The translations under genes were made by a program, and so were the position numbers. The notes below the pieces were generated by a model. The model was given only the letters and a program-made list of their open reading frames with translations. It was not told the DNA's origin and searched no databases. Below, piece after piece: positions 14,325 through 22,467 of a stretch of 64,000 nucleotides of DNA (positions are counted from its first letter, which is position 1; every line of letters begins with the position of its first letter). The stretch is from positions 1 to 64,000 of IMG/VR virus record IMGVR_UViG_3300027971_000039; one strand, 5' to 3'. This DNA is from a virus.

Positions 14325-14354
14325 TTGACAGTGAATTAAATCATACTCTATAGT
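14325..14354 (+). promoter_or_regulatory. sigma70-like promoter candidate
   Basis: TTGACA (14325-14330), an 18-bp spacer and TATAGT (14349-14354) make a near-consensus pair at the end of a 140-nt intergenic gap. Transcription would begin almost at the start codon of the next gene, so the message would be leaderless or the gene's real start lies further in. Confidence 0.45.
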
Positions 14355-14361
14355 TTAAGTG

Positions 14362-14796
14362 ATGCAGAAAACATATAAGTTGAAGCTCGCTCCACAAACT
14401 CTTAAATACCTCAAAAAAATCAAGCGCAAATACAAAGTTAAAGTTTCTGTTGGACCTATTCAAGACTTCTCTATAGATGAGTTCGGACTGGAATCTTCGC
14501 CCGGACTTTTTATTGTTTCCGAAGGAAAACCATACATTTACGTTAGCAACAGACAGCCATACAAGGCTGGTCATGATTATGTTGTTTTACATGAGATAGG
14601 ACACCTTTTATCCGACCGATACAAAATACAAAAAACGAAATACGCTCCGCAGGAGGAGGCGTATGCTAACGGTTTTGCTCTTGCAATTGCAACAGAGTTG
14701 AATTTACCATTAAATAAGTCGATTTTACAAGAGATGGGAGAATACTCTCATTCATTTTTTAAAAGAAATATATCTAGCCGGAAACATAATAAATGA
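14362..14796 (+). CDS. ImmA/IrrE-like metallopeptidase
   Basis: 144 residues from ATG 14362 (a GTG directly upstream is also possible). H-E-I-G-H at about 75-79 is the zinc-binding and catalytic motif, with a downstream acidic segment E-E-A-Y-A-N-G-F-A-L (about 97-106) giving the third ligand, as in IrrE/ImmA-type proteases that cleave repressors. Its target is unknown. Stop overlaps the next start (ATGA). Confidence 0.65.
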   Translation: MQKTYKLKLAPQTLKYLKKIKRKYKVKVSVGPIQDFSIDEFGLESSPGLFIVSEGKPYIYVSNRQPYKAGHDYVVLHEIGHLLSDRYKIQKTKYAPQEEAYANGFALAIATELNLPLNKSILQEMGEYSHSFFKRNISSRKHNK

Positions 14797-15884
14797 AAAA
14801 CAAACTATCACACAGCGCATCGAACCAGTTCATGGATTGTCCCACTAAATGGAAGTTCCATTATGTAGATCGTATTCGTTCCAGAACTCAACATGCAGCA
14901 CTTGCATTTGGCTCCGCCGTTGACTCGGCTGTAACGTCTATGCTTAAAGAGAGCGAGAAGAAACCAGAAGACGTATTCGCTTACTTCTGGCGCTTCCAAG
15001 ACATCAACGGTAAGCAAACCTATCTACCAACTTGTACGCAAATTGTATATGCCAACTCGGATTATGACGAGGAGCTTCTTCTTCCGGAAGACCTTGATAA
15101 ACTTAGGGAAGAGTTTAAACTTGAGAATCCATTAGCAGAAGTTCAAAAGGTGTACTCTGAGAAGGAGTACATGGGCTTCGATGGTTTACCAGAAGACCGT
15201 AAAAAAATTCTTAATTATGCAAATTGGCTATCACTCAATCGTAAAGGTTTGTTAATGATTCAAGCTGTACGAGAAGAGGTAATGCCTAAGATTAAGAAGA
15301 TGCACGGCGCACAGGTCTACTGTAAGCTAGAGAACGATGTTGGGGATCTTATTGTTGGCTACGCCGATATGGTAGCAGAATGGGAAGGATATGATGAACC
15401 TATTATATTTGACTTTAAAACTTCTGCAAAGGATTACGCTATTGATTCGGTACTTACGTCGCCGCAATTAACCTTGTATGTTCATTCACTCAGCAACGAG
15501 TACAAGAATACCCGTCGCGCTGGGTATATTGTCTTAAACAAGAACGTGAGAAAGAACCGAACAAAGATCTGTAAGAAGTGTGATTATGTAAACGAGGGCA
15601 CTAACCACAAGACTTGCAACAATACGGTAGAAGGTCTTCGTTGTAATGGAGAATGGAATTCAAAGCTCGACCCCAAGATTCACGTACAAGTTGTGATCGA
15701 CTTGATTCCAGAGAAGACAGAACAGATTGTCCTTGAGAACTTCGATTACATCAACGCATCTATTAAGAATGGTGTATATCATCGTAACTTCTCAAGCTGC
15801 GTAAAGCCTTATGGAAAATGCACATTCTATAACCTCTGCTACAAGGACAGCATGGATGGGCTTGTTAAGCTGGAGGAAAAGTAA
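14793..15884 (+). CDS. PD-(D/E)XK nuclease, RecB/Cas4-like with Fe-S cysteines
   Basis: 363 residues. The N-terminal helix S-H-S-A-S-N-Q-F-M-D-C-P-x-K-W has the first cluster Cys; the nuclease core is G-D-L-I-V-G-Y-A-D and I-I-F-D-F-K-T-S (about 188-211) with Gln in S-P-Q-L-T-L-Y as motif QxxxY. Three Cys near the C-terminus (C-V-K-P-Y-G-K-C-x-x-x-x-L-C) complete a 4Fe-4S site, as in Cas4 and AddB. A two-pair zinc insertion lies at about 252-285. The likely role is processing DNA ends in phage replication or recombination; no Cas1 is present. Confidence 0.85.
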   Translation: MKNKLSHSASNQFMDCPTKWKFHYVDRIRSRTQHAALAFGSAVDSAVTSMLKESEKKPEDVFAYFWRFQDINGKQTYLPTCTQIVYANSDYDEELLLPEDLDKLREEFKLENPLAEVQKVYSEKEYMGFDGLPEDRKKILNYANWLSLNRKGLLMIQAVREEVMPKIKKMHGAQVYCKLENDVGDLIVGYADMVAEWEGYDEPIIFDFKTSAKDYAIDSVLTSPQLTLYVHSLSNEYKNTRRAGYIVLNKNVRKNRTKICKKCDYVNEGTNHKTCNNTVEGLRCNGEWNSKLDPKIHVQVVIDLIPEKTEQIVLENFDYINASIKNGVYHRNFSSCVKPYGKCTFYNLCYKDSMDGLVKLEEK

Positions 15885-15886
15885 TA

Positions 15887-16108
15887 ATGTTTTGGACAAC
15901 AAGGTCTGGAGATGTAATATATATCTCAAAAATGACAACACAACACATTGAAAACTGTATTCGACATTTAGAATTAAACCCAATTTTTGCTGGTAGTTAT
16001 TCAATAGATTCATCTGAAATTGATTGTCATTTTGATTATGAACTAACTGATTCTTGTATAAAAGCTTTTAAAAAAGAACTGAATAAAAGAAAAAATGAGT
16101 TACGTTGA
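15887..16108 (+). CDS. hypothetical protein (73 aa)
   Basis: Starts 2 nt after the nuclease stop. Begins M-F-W-T-T-R-S-G-D-V-I-Y-I and continues alpha/beta; no recognised motif. Translation coupling with the nuclease is likely. Confidence 0.5.
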   Translation: MFWTTRSGDVIYISKMTTQHIENCIRHLELNPIFAGSYSIDSSEIDCHFDYELTDSCIKAFKKELNKRKNELR

Positions 16109-16322
16109 GCATTGTAAGAAGCACGGTCAGTATCACGGAGAAATCTGTGGTGAGTGTTTTGAGGATCTCAAGGTAGAGAATACCAGACTGCGAGAAGCGT
16201 TAAAATACATTGCCTTTGTTGGCCCCGATCAATGTGAAGATATTCTATTTGGAATTCAAAATAATTGTTTAGCCGAAGTGTATAAAGCTGAAGCGTACCG
16301 AACACTTTGGGAGGAAGAATGA
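16095..16322 (+). CDS. zinc-finger plus coiled-coil protein (75 aa)
   Basis: C-K-K-H-G-Q-Y-H-G-E-I-C-G-E-C (residues 7-21) is a CHHC/CxxC zinc-finger pattern, followed by a helix E-N-T-R-L-R-E-A-L. The next gene shares the N-x-R-L-R-E-A-L helix, so the two are paralogues. Confidence 0.55.
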   Translation: MSYVEHCKKHGQYHGEICGECFEDLKVENTRLREALKYIAFVGPDQCEDILFGIQNNCLAEVYKAEAYRTLWEEE

Positions 16323-16519
16323 CAAACGAAGTAACCCATACGATCTGTCCTGAATGCAGTTTATGTTTTACTCCTGACTCTTACGATATTTTAATTAAAA
16401 GGTTAGTGGCCGATAACGACAGACTGCGAGAAGCCTTACAATCAATTGTAAACAGCGGTCCGGCATCACCCGGTGATAAGAAACATGAAATAGCTAAAGC
16501 CGCATTGATAGGAGAATGA
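16319..16519 (+). CDS. paralogue of the preceding zinc-finger protein (66 aa)
   Basis: ATG 16319 overlaps the previous stop. C-P-E-C-S-L-C replaces the fuller zinc site, and D-N-D-R-L-R-E-A-L-Q-S-I matches the neighbour's helix. Function unknown. Confidence 0.55.
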   Translation: MTNEVTHTICPECSLCFTPDSYDILIKRLVADNDRLREALQSIVNSGPASPGDKKHEIAKAALIGE

Positions 16520-16521
16520 TT

Positions 16522-16605
16522 ATGTCATTGGGTTCGTTTTATCTTTTTGCTGGATTCGCTGGTTTATTTCTAGGTGTCGTCATTATGTTAGTGAATAAAA
16601 AATGA
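16522..16605 (+). CDS. tiny membrane peptide (27 aa)
   Basis: GGAGAAT lies 9 nt upstream. Nearly all residues form one membrane segment (FAGFAGLFLGVVIMLV) with N-K-K at the end. Stop overlaps the next ATG. Confidence 0.45.
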   Translation: MSLGSFYLFAGFAGLFLGVVIMLVNKK

Positions 16606-16826
16606 AAGAACATTTAATTAGATTAATTCTAGATTTATTCTATGCAGCTTGTTACATATTCTTAACTCATACTGGTTATGACATAACAGATAAGCTTCAA
16701 GCCGGTAAAAAAAATGTTATCGGATATGTTATAGCTTGGATCATAGCTGCAACAATAATGTTTTTCTTAACCAAACAGCGTTACGATAAAGAAGTAGAAG
16801 AGGGTAAAAAAGAAGATGAAATTTAA
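16602..16826 (+). CDS. small membrane protein with two TM segments (74 aa)
   Basis: Two hydrophobic segments (about 7-24 and 40-57) with a short polar loop and a charged tail. Could be a holin by size and topology, but no lysis gene is adjacent. Confidence 0.5.
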   Translation: MKEHLIRLILDLFYAACYIFLTHTGYDITDKLQAGKKNVIGYVIAWIIAATIMFFLTKQRYDKEVEEGKKEDEI

Positions 16827-17034
16827 TCCCGAGAATCATGTCGTAGGTAAAGTGTATGATCTTACTCAAGAGAATATGAATGCTATGTTAATTCATATTG
16901 ATACGCTTGAAAAAGAAAACGAGCATCTACACGCAATGTTAACTGCAATTAAACAATCTCTGATTGAAATTAGTATTCAATCGGAAGGCACAGTAATGGC
17001 TATTGACGAAATGGAAACTAATAAAGTATTATAA
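16816..17034 (+). CDS. coiled-coil hypothetical protein (72 aa)
   Basis: A heptad-like helix (HIDTLEKENEHLHAMLTAIK) fills the centre. Begins inside the end of the preceding gene. No recognised family. Confidence 0.5.
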   Translation: MKFNPENHVVGKVYDLTQENMNAMLIHIDTLEKENEHLHAMLTAIKQSLIEISIQSEGTVMAIDEMETNKVL

Positions 17035-17038
17035 ACTT

Positions 17039-17983
17039 ATGATTAAAAAATATGAGACATTCCTTAAAATTGACAAAGATCATTCACCTTCGCCGGGCAT
17101 TGAAATTGTCGGTAAACTACGTCCTGATGTGTATCGAGTGGATTATGACTATAATACCGATAGTGTAACATTTGTTACGATGGAGTCTAACCACGACGAA
17201 TTGGTTGATCTACCCGGAACAGAGTACGAGGCTGTTATTTCAGACGTTGACACCTTTCTTACACCAGAATGTCAGGCTCGATTCGACGCTGTTGGGTTTT
17301 TACATAAGTTCAATATCCTTTTATACGGCGCCCCAGGTACAGGGAAAACCTGTCTAGTTAATCGTGTTGCACAAAAGGTGATCGCTAGTGGTGGGATTGT
17401 ATTATTCAATCCTACACCTGTTTCATTAAAGACAACATTCACTGCTCTTGATTCTATTCAACCAGAGACAAGAGTTCTTATTATCTTTGAAGAAATGGAT
17501 GACCATGTTCGTCGTGATGAAGCAACTCTGCTACATGTACTAGACGGCGAGGTACAAAAGAAGAACGCAATGTTCATCGCTACAACAAATTACATAAACA
17601 AGATCCCTGCCCGTGTTCGTAGGCCGGGTAGGTTCTCTACTGTTGTGGAAGTTAAATTCCCAAACACAGAAGCACGTCGAGCATATTTAAAAACCAAACT
17701 CAAAGATGCTACTGTTATTGAAACAATTGTGGAAAGAACAAATGACTTTAGTATTGATGAATTGAAAGAAGTTGTTCGCGGACATTACTGTATGGGGAAA
17801 GATTTAAATTCCTACATTAGTTATGTTGCCAAGAATTCAGGCAAGGAAATTGATCAAAAGAATTCTGACGATTATGATGATGATGATCAAGGATTTATCG
17901 GCGACCCTGATGATCTTAGTTACAGACAAGCATTGATTGGATTCTTAAATAAAGAATCAACTTCAATTAAAAAAAGAAGGTAA
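17039..17983 (+). CDS. AAA+ ATPase (first of two)
   Basis: 314 residues from ATG 17039; a TTG at 17003 would overlap the previous gene. Walker A G-A-P-G-T-G-K-T (97-104), Walker B L-I-I-F-E-E-M-D, sensor 1 A-T-T-N and arginine fingers in R-R-P-G-R-F are all present, so it should hydrolyse ATP as a ring. The N-terminal 90 residues are a specific domain, and the C-terminus is very acidic (DDYDDDDQG) then basic. Similar to classical AAA remodellers. Possibly replication or late transcription; the partner is unknown. Confidence 0.8.
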   Translation: MIKKYETFLKIDKDHSPSPGIEIVGKLRPDVYRVDYDYNTDSVTFVTMESNHDELVDLPGTEYEAVISDVDTFLTPECQARFDAVGFLHKFNILLYGAPGTGKTCLVNRVAQKVIASGGIVLFNPTPVSLKTTFTALDSIQPETRVLIIFEEMDDHVRRDEATLLHVLDGEVQKKNAMFIATTNYINKIPARVRRPGRFSTVVEVKFPNTEARRAYLKTKLKDATVIETIVERTNDFSIDELKEVVRGHYCMGKDLNSYISYVAKNSGKEIDQKNSDDYDDDDQGFIGDPDDLSYRQALIGFLNKESTSIKKRR

Positions 17984-17984
17984 T

Positions 17985-18254
17985 ATGGGCAGACCTAAAA
18001 AACAAGTTGAACCTGAAACACAAACAAACGTACTAAATACGGGGAATACAATGAAAGAACTAAATCAAAAATCCAGTCTTAACGATCTAGCTTTAGGAAT
18101 TGCAAAAACTAAAGATGGATGGGCTGTTGTTGAAATTGCATATAATGCAGAATCTGGTGAATCTGACTTGCAAGATATTCACACAGCTGGTATATCTAGA
18201 GATGACGCAATTGAGTTGTTTAAGATTACAGCAGTGGAGAAAGGACTTGTATGA
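17985..18254 (+). CDS. hypothetical protein with AT-hook-like N-terminus (89 aa)
   Basis: Starts M-G-R-P-K-K, a short AT-hook-like DNA-binding motif, then a polar linker and a small alpha/beta domain (about 30-89). An internal ATG (18051) could make a shorter form. Lies between the AAA+ gene and a recombination-type gene. Confidence 0.5.
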   Translation: MGRPKKQVEPETQTNVLNTGNTMKELNQKSSLNDLALGIAKTKDGWAVVEIAYNAESGESDLQDIHTAGISRDDAIELFKITAVEKGLV

Positions 18255-18796
18255 AAACAGTAACAACACCAAAAGGCACAGCACTCCCTTTAGCAAACCT
18301 AAAGGGAAAAGATTATTTGATGGTTGCTCACAGGCTTCAATGGTTTAATGAAGCTGAAACAAACTTTCGCATTGAAACGGATTTTCTCCTCGTCAATGAC
18401 GATCAAACTGTAGCTCGGGCTACTGTGACCGTTTTTGACAAGGAAGGCAAAGAAGTTAAACGCGCTAGTGCAACAAAGCGTGAAACTAAAAAAGATTTCT
18501 CCGATCATACCGAGAAAGCGGAAACATCGGCGGTTGGTCGTGCCCTAGCGATGCTTGGGTATGGCACACAGTTCGCAATCTCTGATCTTGACGAAGGTGA
18601 TCGGATTGTAGATAGTCCAGTTTTAGATACAAGAGGCGCAGCTTCATCATCTTCAGCAGCATCGTCTGCTGCTGTATCTGCGCTAGAAGCAGGTGTCGGC
18701 TCTATTGCCGATATTAAAAAAGCTGGATCATTTAGAAAGACCCCAGCTAAAAAGCCCGATGTGGCAGTAGGAGCAGAATCAGATGGATGGGAATGA
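18251..18796 (+). CDS. Rad52/ERF-like single-strand annealing candidate
   Basis: 181 residues. The core (about 10-125) has E-K-A-E-T-S-A-V-G-R-A-L-A-M-L-G-Y-G-T, similar to the helix with conserved A-x-T-x-A-x-x-R-A-L in phage Rad52/ERF-type annealing proteins and in a widespread phage family of unknown function. The C-terminus is Ala/Ser-rich and ends in an acidic tip (D-G-W-E) like single-strand-binding proteins. Position among replication genes supports DNA recombination; the annealing activity is inferred. Confidence 0.5.
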   Translation: MKTVTTPKGTALPLANLKGKDYLMVAHRLQWFNEAETNFRIETDFLLVNDDQTVARATVTVFDKEGKEVKRASATKRETKKDFSDHTEKAETSAVGRALAMLGYGTQFAISDLDEGDRIVDSPVLDTRGAASSSSAASSAAVSALEAGVGSIADIKKAGSFRKTPAKKPDVAVGAESDGWE

Positions 18797-19160
18797 AGCA
18801 GTACAATTAGAACAAGAAATGATTAAACAAGAACAGTTGGCTCAAACTCCACCTGAAGAAGTTGCTGCTTCTATGTTTAATTTATATTTACCACGTTTTC
18901 AAATGATGGTAGATAAACTAAGCAATAAGTCACTAAAACGTGTTCTTAGGGCTTTAATTGAATACCCACTAGTAGAAGAGGACACAAAGTTTTCTTCTGA
19001 CTTGGAAAAAGAAACATTTCTTGTTGCTGAGAATTTGATTCTCGCAAAGATTATGATGATCAATCATACTCTAATGGAACATGAAATGGGGTTGCAAAAC
19101 CCAGTATCAAATGATAGTATCTTAGAAGAAGTTAAACAGGAGAATGAATCAAATGGCTAA
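18783..19160 (+). CDS. acidic helical hypothetical protein (125 aa)
   Basis: Overlaps both neighbours. Mostly helical; conserved-looking central block N-L-Y-L-P-R-F. Not recognised; likely works with the flanking replication proteins. Confidence 0.5.
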   Translation: MDGNEAVQLEQEMIKQEQLAQTPPEEVAASMFNLYLPRFQMMVDKLSNKSLKRVLRALIEYPLVEEDTKFSSDLEKETFLVAENLILAKIMMINHTLMEHEMGLQNPVSNDSILEEVKQENESNG

Positions 19161-19458
19161 ATCAAAACGTACTGTAGTTGGGTCTGTCTGTAAATCTAAA
19201 GATACTGGTAAGCCAGATTATCTTGTTCTTCGTGGACAAACAGCAGATGCTCTTGCGAAAGCTCTTCTATCGGCTGATAAACAAAAAGGACTTACCCTCA
19301 AACTAGAGAGCAAGAAGTTCCAAATGGAAAGTCTTGATGCTGCTGTTGCTGGGGGTAAGCTATCAAGCGATCTAGCTGAGAAGATCAAAGCTGATCGTAT
19401 CGAAAAGATTCCTGAATGGGTTCGATTTGAACTTGTTCTAGTTGAATCCCAGAAATAA
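19153..19458 (+). CDS. basic hypothetical protein before the primase (101 aa)
   Basis: ATG 19153 is preferred because AGGAG lies at proper spacing; ATG 19144 is too close to it. Basic N-terminus (AKSKRTVVG), alpha/beta body. Last gene before the 256-nt structured leader. Confidence 0.55.
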   Translation: MAKSKRTVVGSVCKSKDTGKPDYLVLRGQTADALAKALLSADKQKGLTLKLESKKFQMESLDAAVAGGKLSSDLAEKIKADRIEKIPEWVRFELVLVESQK

Positions 19459-19714
19459 CCCATAGAATGGGTTCGTGACACCTACCTAATCGTGATGGCG
19501 GTTTGTGTAACTATTTATCCATTTGCAAATTAAATAGTGAGAGTGGTGTGTTCGGGATGCAGTCCCGGTGCTTTGTGGAAAGCAACTTTGTTTTTTTGAT
19601 GGTATCAAAACAATGAAAGCTTATAAGCATCCACCGTATTTTGAAGATTTTGGTGGTTAAAGTCTTCCGTGTGGCCCCGGCGTTAACGGGGCGTTTTTTT
19701 AAAAGGGGATAGTC
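19459..19714 (+). promoter_or_regulatory. structured leader of the primase-helicase gene
   Basis: 256 nt with no gene but many hairpins: CCCAT/ATGGG (start), palindrome ATTTGCAAAT (19521-19530), CGGGA/TCCCG (19553-19567), GCTTT/AAAGC (19570-19583), CCACC/GGTGG (about 19631-19656) and a terminator at 19674-19700. The order is that of an attenuator or riboswitch leader, or of a small RNA with its own terminator. No known riboswitch consensus was recognised. Confidence 0.5.
19674..19700 (+). terminator. terminator/attenuator in front of the primase gene
   Basis: GCCCCG (19674-19679), 7-nt loop, CGGGGC (19687-19692), then G and seven T. It ends 14 nt before the primase start, leaving room only for the ribosome binding site AAAAGGGG. 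Confidence 0.8.
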
Positions 19715-21667
19715 ATGATGGCACATTTTGTAAGATTTACTAAAGGTGTTGCAGATAAAGGCAAACTCATTCCCCAGAATGAAGTATTTGATCACGTTGA
19801 AGATAATGAAAATGATTATTATGCATCTGCTTATTTATACAACGATAATCAACTAGATGAGTTTAAAAAAACAGGTACCGTTCGCGGCATCAAAAACGTT
19901 GTAACCAATCGTATTTGGTTCGATTTCGATACAAGCGAAGATCCAACCTTTGCACAAATTGACGCTAAAGAAGCAATCCGACGTTTAGAAAAATACGGCA
20001 TTCATCGGAACAATATCGAGATTTATTTTTCAGGTAACAAGGGATTTCATCTTGTTGTAACCTTGAACAAATTTATTACACCAGAACAAGTATACAACAT
20101 CTGTGTAAAAAAGTTTGGAACAAATTTAAAATCTTTAGATAGTGCTGTATACGATCCTTCTAGGATCTTTCGTGTTCCTGGAACAAAACACCAAAAAAGT
20201 GGTTTATATAAAATCCCACTAACATATAACCAAATTCAAACTCTTTCAATCGGTGACATCAAAAGACTAGCAACATCACTTGATAATATCACTGAAGAAT
20301 TTGAATGGGAAATAGCTAATCCAAAAGAAGAGCTATTTGCTATGGAAGAAAAGAAGAAAGAAAAAAAGGAAATTATTCCTGATCTTCTAGACTTCTCCAA
20401 AAAACCACCGCAATGGAAAAATTGTAAGTGGGCTCTTCTTCAGGGTAACTTCAAAGAAGGAGAACGTCATAACGCATTGATGGTAATTGCAGCAACTTGT
20501 CGTGGCTTGGGCTATGACAAAGACACAACTTACTATATGTGTAAGTCTGCAATGAAGAAACAAGCAACGATCACCGGGCAAGAAGAGTTCAATAAAGAAG
20601 AACTGTATACAAACATTATCGAGCAGTCTGTGTTCACTGATAACTGGGAGGGCGGGCAGTATAGCTGTTCTAAACCCGGTTGGCTTCAAACCTATTGCCA
20701 AACGCTAGGTGGTCATAAATGTAAAGTAGAAGAAGCAGAGCCACCAGTCATCAAGATTGAGGACATGGGCACATTGTTTTCTTCTTATGCACAAAACTTT
20801 GAGCAAAACATTATTAAGACAGGAATTCCTAAACTTGATAACCACGCTACTATTTGTGCGTCTACCCTAAACGGATTGCTTGGTCAACCCGGTGCAGGGA
20901 AAACATCAATGTCCCTACAGTATCTTCTTAATACCTCTCAAAACAACGTACATTCAACTTTCTTTAGCTTAGATATGGGTATGCCCATCGTCTATGCCAA
21001 AATGATTCAAAAGCACACTGGATGTGATTTTAAAGAAGTCCTACGTATCTTTAAAGAAGATCCCAAACTCGCCGCTAATCTAAGTGAACAATTAAAGCAA
21101 GAATATAGAAACGTTGGATTTAATTTTAAATCAGGATTAACTGTACCTGATCTAAAACAAACAATAGTTGATCAAGAACAACAGAAGGGTGAAAAGGTTA
21201 AACTTGTTGTTATTGATTACTTAGAATGTTTAGCTGGTCCATATTCCGATCAAACAGCAAACACTGGATTTATTGCAAATCAACTAAAGGATCTTGCAAA
21301 TGACCTATCTGTTGCTGTATTACTATTATTACAGACTCAGAAACATTCAACACCAGATGTTTCAGATCCATTACTATCTCTTAAAGGCGTTAAAGGATCT
21401 AGTTTGATTGAACAAAGTTGTAGTTCTATTCTAACTCTATGGAGAGAGGGATATAATCCTAAAACGGTTAATGACGATAAATATATTTCGTTTGCTATTG
21501 TTAAAAACAGATTCGGTTCTTTATGGTCCGGTGATTTTAGCTGGCACGGAGTCACTGGTGATATTCGAGAATTAACCGAAGAGGAAGAAGAAAATCTTTC
21601 AGAGTTTCGTGTTAGAAAAGCACAGGCAAAATTAGAGGCAGCCCAACAACAAACTGGGTGGGAATAA
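19715..21667 (+). CDS. AEP-type primase fused to DnaB-like helicase
   Basis: 650 residues. The N-terminal half has archaeo-eukaryotic primase motifs: W-F-D-F-D (catalytic Asp70, Asp72), S-G-N-K-G-F-H (106-112) and R-I-F-R-V-P-G-T-K-H (about 150). A Cys-containing linker follows (about 230-345). The C-terminal half is a RecA/DnaB-type ATPase with Walker A G-Q-P-G-A-G-K-T (390-397), Walker B V-V-I-D-Y-L and a K-N-R-F-G element. One protein thus makes RNA primers and unwinds the fork. It is followed by DNA polymerase and supplies the replisome core. Confidence 0.88.
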   Translation: MMAHFVRFTKGVADKGKLIPQNEVFDHVEDNENDYYASAYLYNDNQLDEFKKTGTVRGIKNVVTNRIWFDFDTSEDPTFAQIDAKEAIRRLEKYGIHRNNIEIYFSGNKGFHLVVTLNKFITPEQVYNICVKKFGTNLKSLDSAVYDPSRIFRVPGTKHQKSGLYKIPLTYNQIQTLSIGDIKRLATSLDNITEEFEWEIANPKEELFAMEEKKKEKKEIIPDLLDFSKKPPQWKNCKWALLQGNFKEGERHNALMVIAATCRGLGYDKDTTYYMCKSAMKKQATITGQEEFNKEELYTNIIEQSVFTDNWEGGQYSCSKPGWLQTYCQTLGGHKCKVEEAEPPVIKIEDMGTLFSSYAQNFEQNIIKTGIPKLDNHATICASTLNGLLGQPGAGKTSMSLQYLLNTSQNNVHSTFFSLDMGMPIVYAKMIQKHTGCDFKEVLRIFKEDPKLAANLSEQLKQEYRNVGFNFKSGLTVPDLKQTIVDQEQQKGEKVKLVVIDYLECLAGPYSDQTANTGFIANQLKDLANDLSVAVLLLLQTQKHSTPDVSDPLLSLKGVKGSSLIEQSCSSILTLWREGYNPKTVNDDKYISFAIVKNRFGSLWSGDFSWHGVTGDIRELTEEEEENLSEFRVRKAQAKLEAAQQQTGWE

Positions 21668-21668
21668 T

Positions 21669-22001
21669 ATGGCACCAAAGAAAAAACAAATAAGCAATGA
21701 CGAAATCAATACGTTTGTATTAGCTTTTATGGGCGAATACATCAATGTTGTTACTGACATTATGATATTGGATTACGCTCAAAACGAAGCACAAACAATG
21801 GAACAAAACGCACCAATGGTTGCGCGTGGATATTTATTAGATGAAGATGATTCATTTCTTTATCTTGGCGAAAATCCACTTGAAATAACACAAGCAATAG
21901 CTAAAAACAAAGTAGCAATGATTCAAGTAGAAAGAAAAAAATCTAAATATGAAGAGATGTTAGAAGAAATGGGAGATGCTAATAAAAAGGATATTAATTA
22001 A
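21669..22001 (+). CDS. hypothetical protein (110 aa)
   Basis: Starts one nt after the primase-helicase stop. Basic first ten residues, helical acidic remainder. Position suggests a replication accessory role (inference). Confidence 0.5.
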   Translation: MAPKKKQISNDEINTFVLAFMGEYINVVTDIMILDYAQNEAQTMEQNAPMVARGYLLDEDDSFLYLGENPLEITQAIAKNKVAMIQVERKKSKYEEMLEEMGDANKKDIN

Positions 22002-22003
22002 TT

Positions 22004-22267
22004 GTGACAGAAAAGTTAACACAATTATTAATAAAAGACTTTAATCCTAAATTTCTGGCTTATGATCTTTTTGAAAATAATATAAACATTGTAATTGCAT
22101 CTGATTGTTTTATAAATCAAGCAATGGTTGATAGAATAAGAAGTGTTTATGCTTGCGTAGAAAATAATTTACCAGAATTATTTGAAAAAAACAGCATTTT
22201 CGTACATGCTTTTACTGAAGACCAGTTACTTGATGTTTTAAAATCACAACTTGAAGAAGGTATATAA
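22004..22267 (+). CDS. hypothetical protein, GTG start (87 aa)
   Basis: GTG at 22004 with no strong ribosome binding site, 2 nt after the previous stop. Alpha/beta pattern, resembling a half-size nucleotide-binding-like fold only loosely. Not recognised. Confidence 0.45.
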   Translation: MTEKLTQLLIKDFNPKFLAYDLFENNINIVIASDCFINQAMVDRIRSVYACVENNLPELFEKNSIFVHAFTEDQLLDVLKSQLEEGI

Positions 22268-22467
22268 TGACCGAAGGCAGCGTTGTTATTATTGGTGGTA
22301 AATTTGATGAAAGAGTTAGAAAAAACGATGACTCTAATATAGTAGGAACAATTGTTAATAATGTTAAAGGTGAAGTTTGGGTTTTATTACCAGATGGAAA
22401 TATTTGGGTAGGGAAAGAATATCTAGTTTATCCAGTCGAAGAGGATGAACAATGCACGACAGACTAA
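22267..22467 (+). CDS. small beta-barrel-like protein (66 aa)
   Basis: Pattern G-S-V-V-I-I-G-G-K-F-D, G-T-I-V-N-N, G-E-V-W-V-L-L-P-D-G, repeated strands like an SH3/KOW-type barrel. Overlaps the polymerase start by 16 nt. Confidence 0.5.
   Translation: MTEGSVVIIGGKFDERVRKNDDSNIVGTIVNNVKGEVWVLLPDGNIWVGKEYLVYPVEEDEQCTTD

Noticed and set aside
18051-18053. Internal ATG 18051 as start of the 17985 gene
   Set aside because: Its context lacks a better ribosome binding site, and the first ATG follows the ATPase stop directly; kept only as an alternative.
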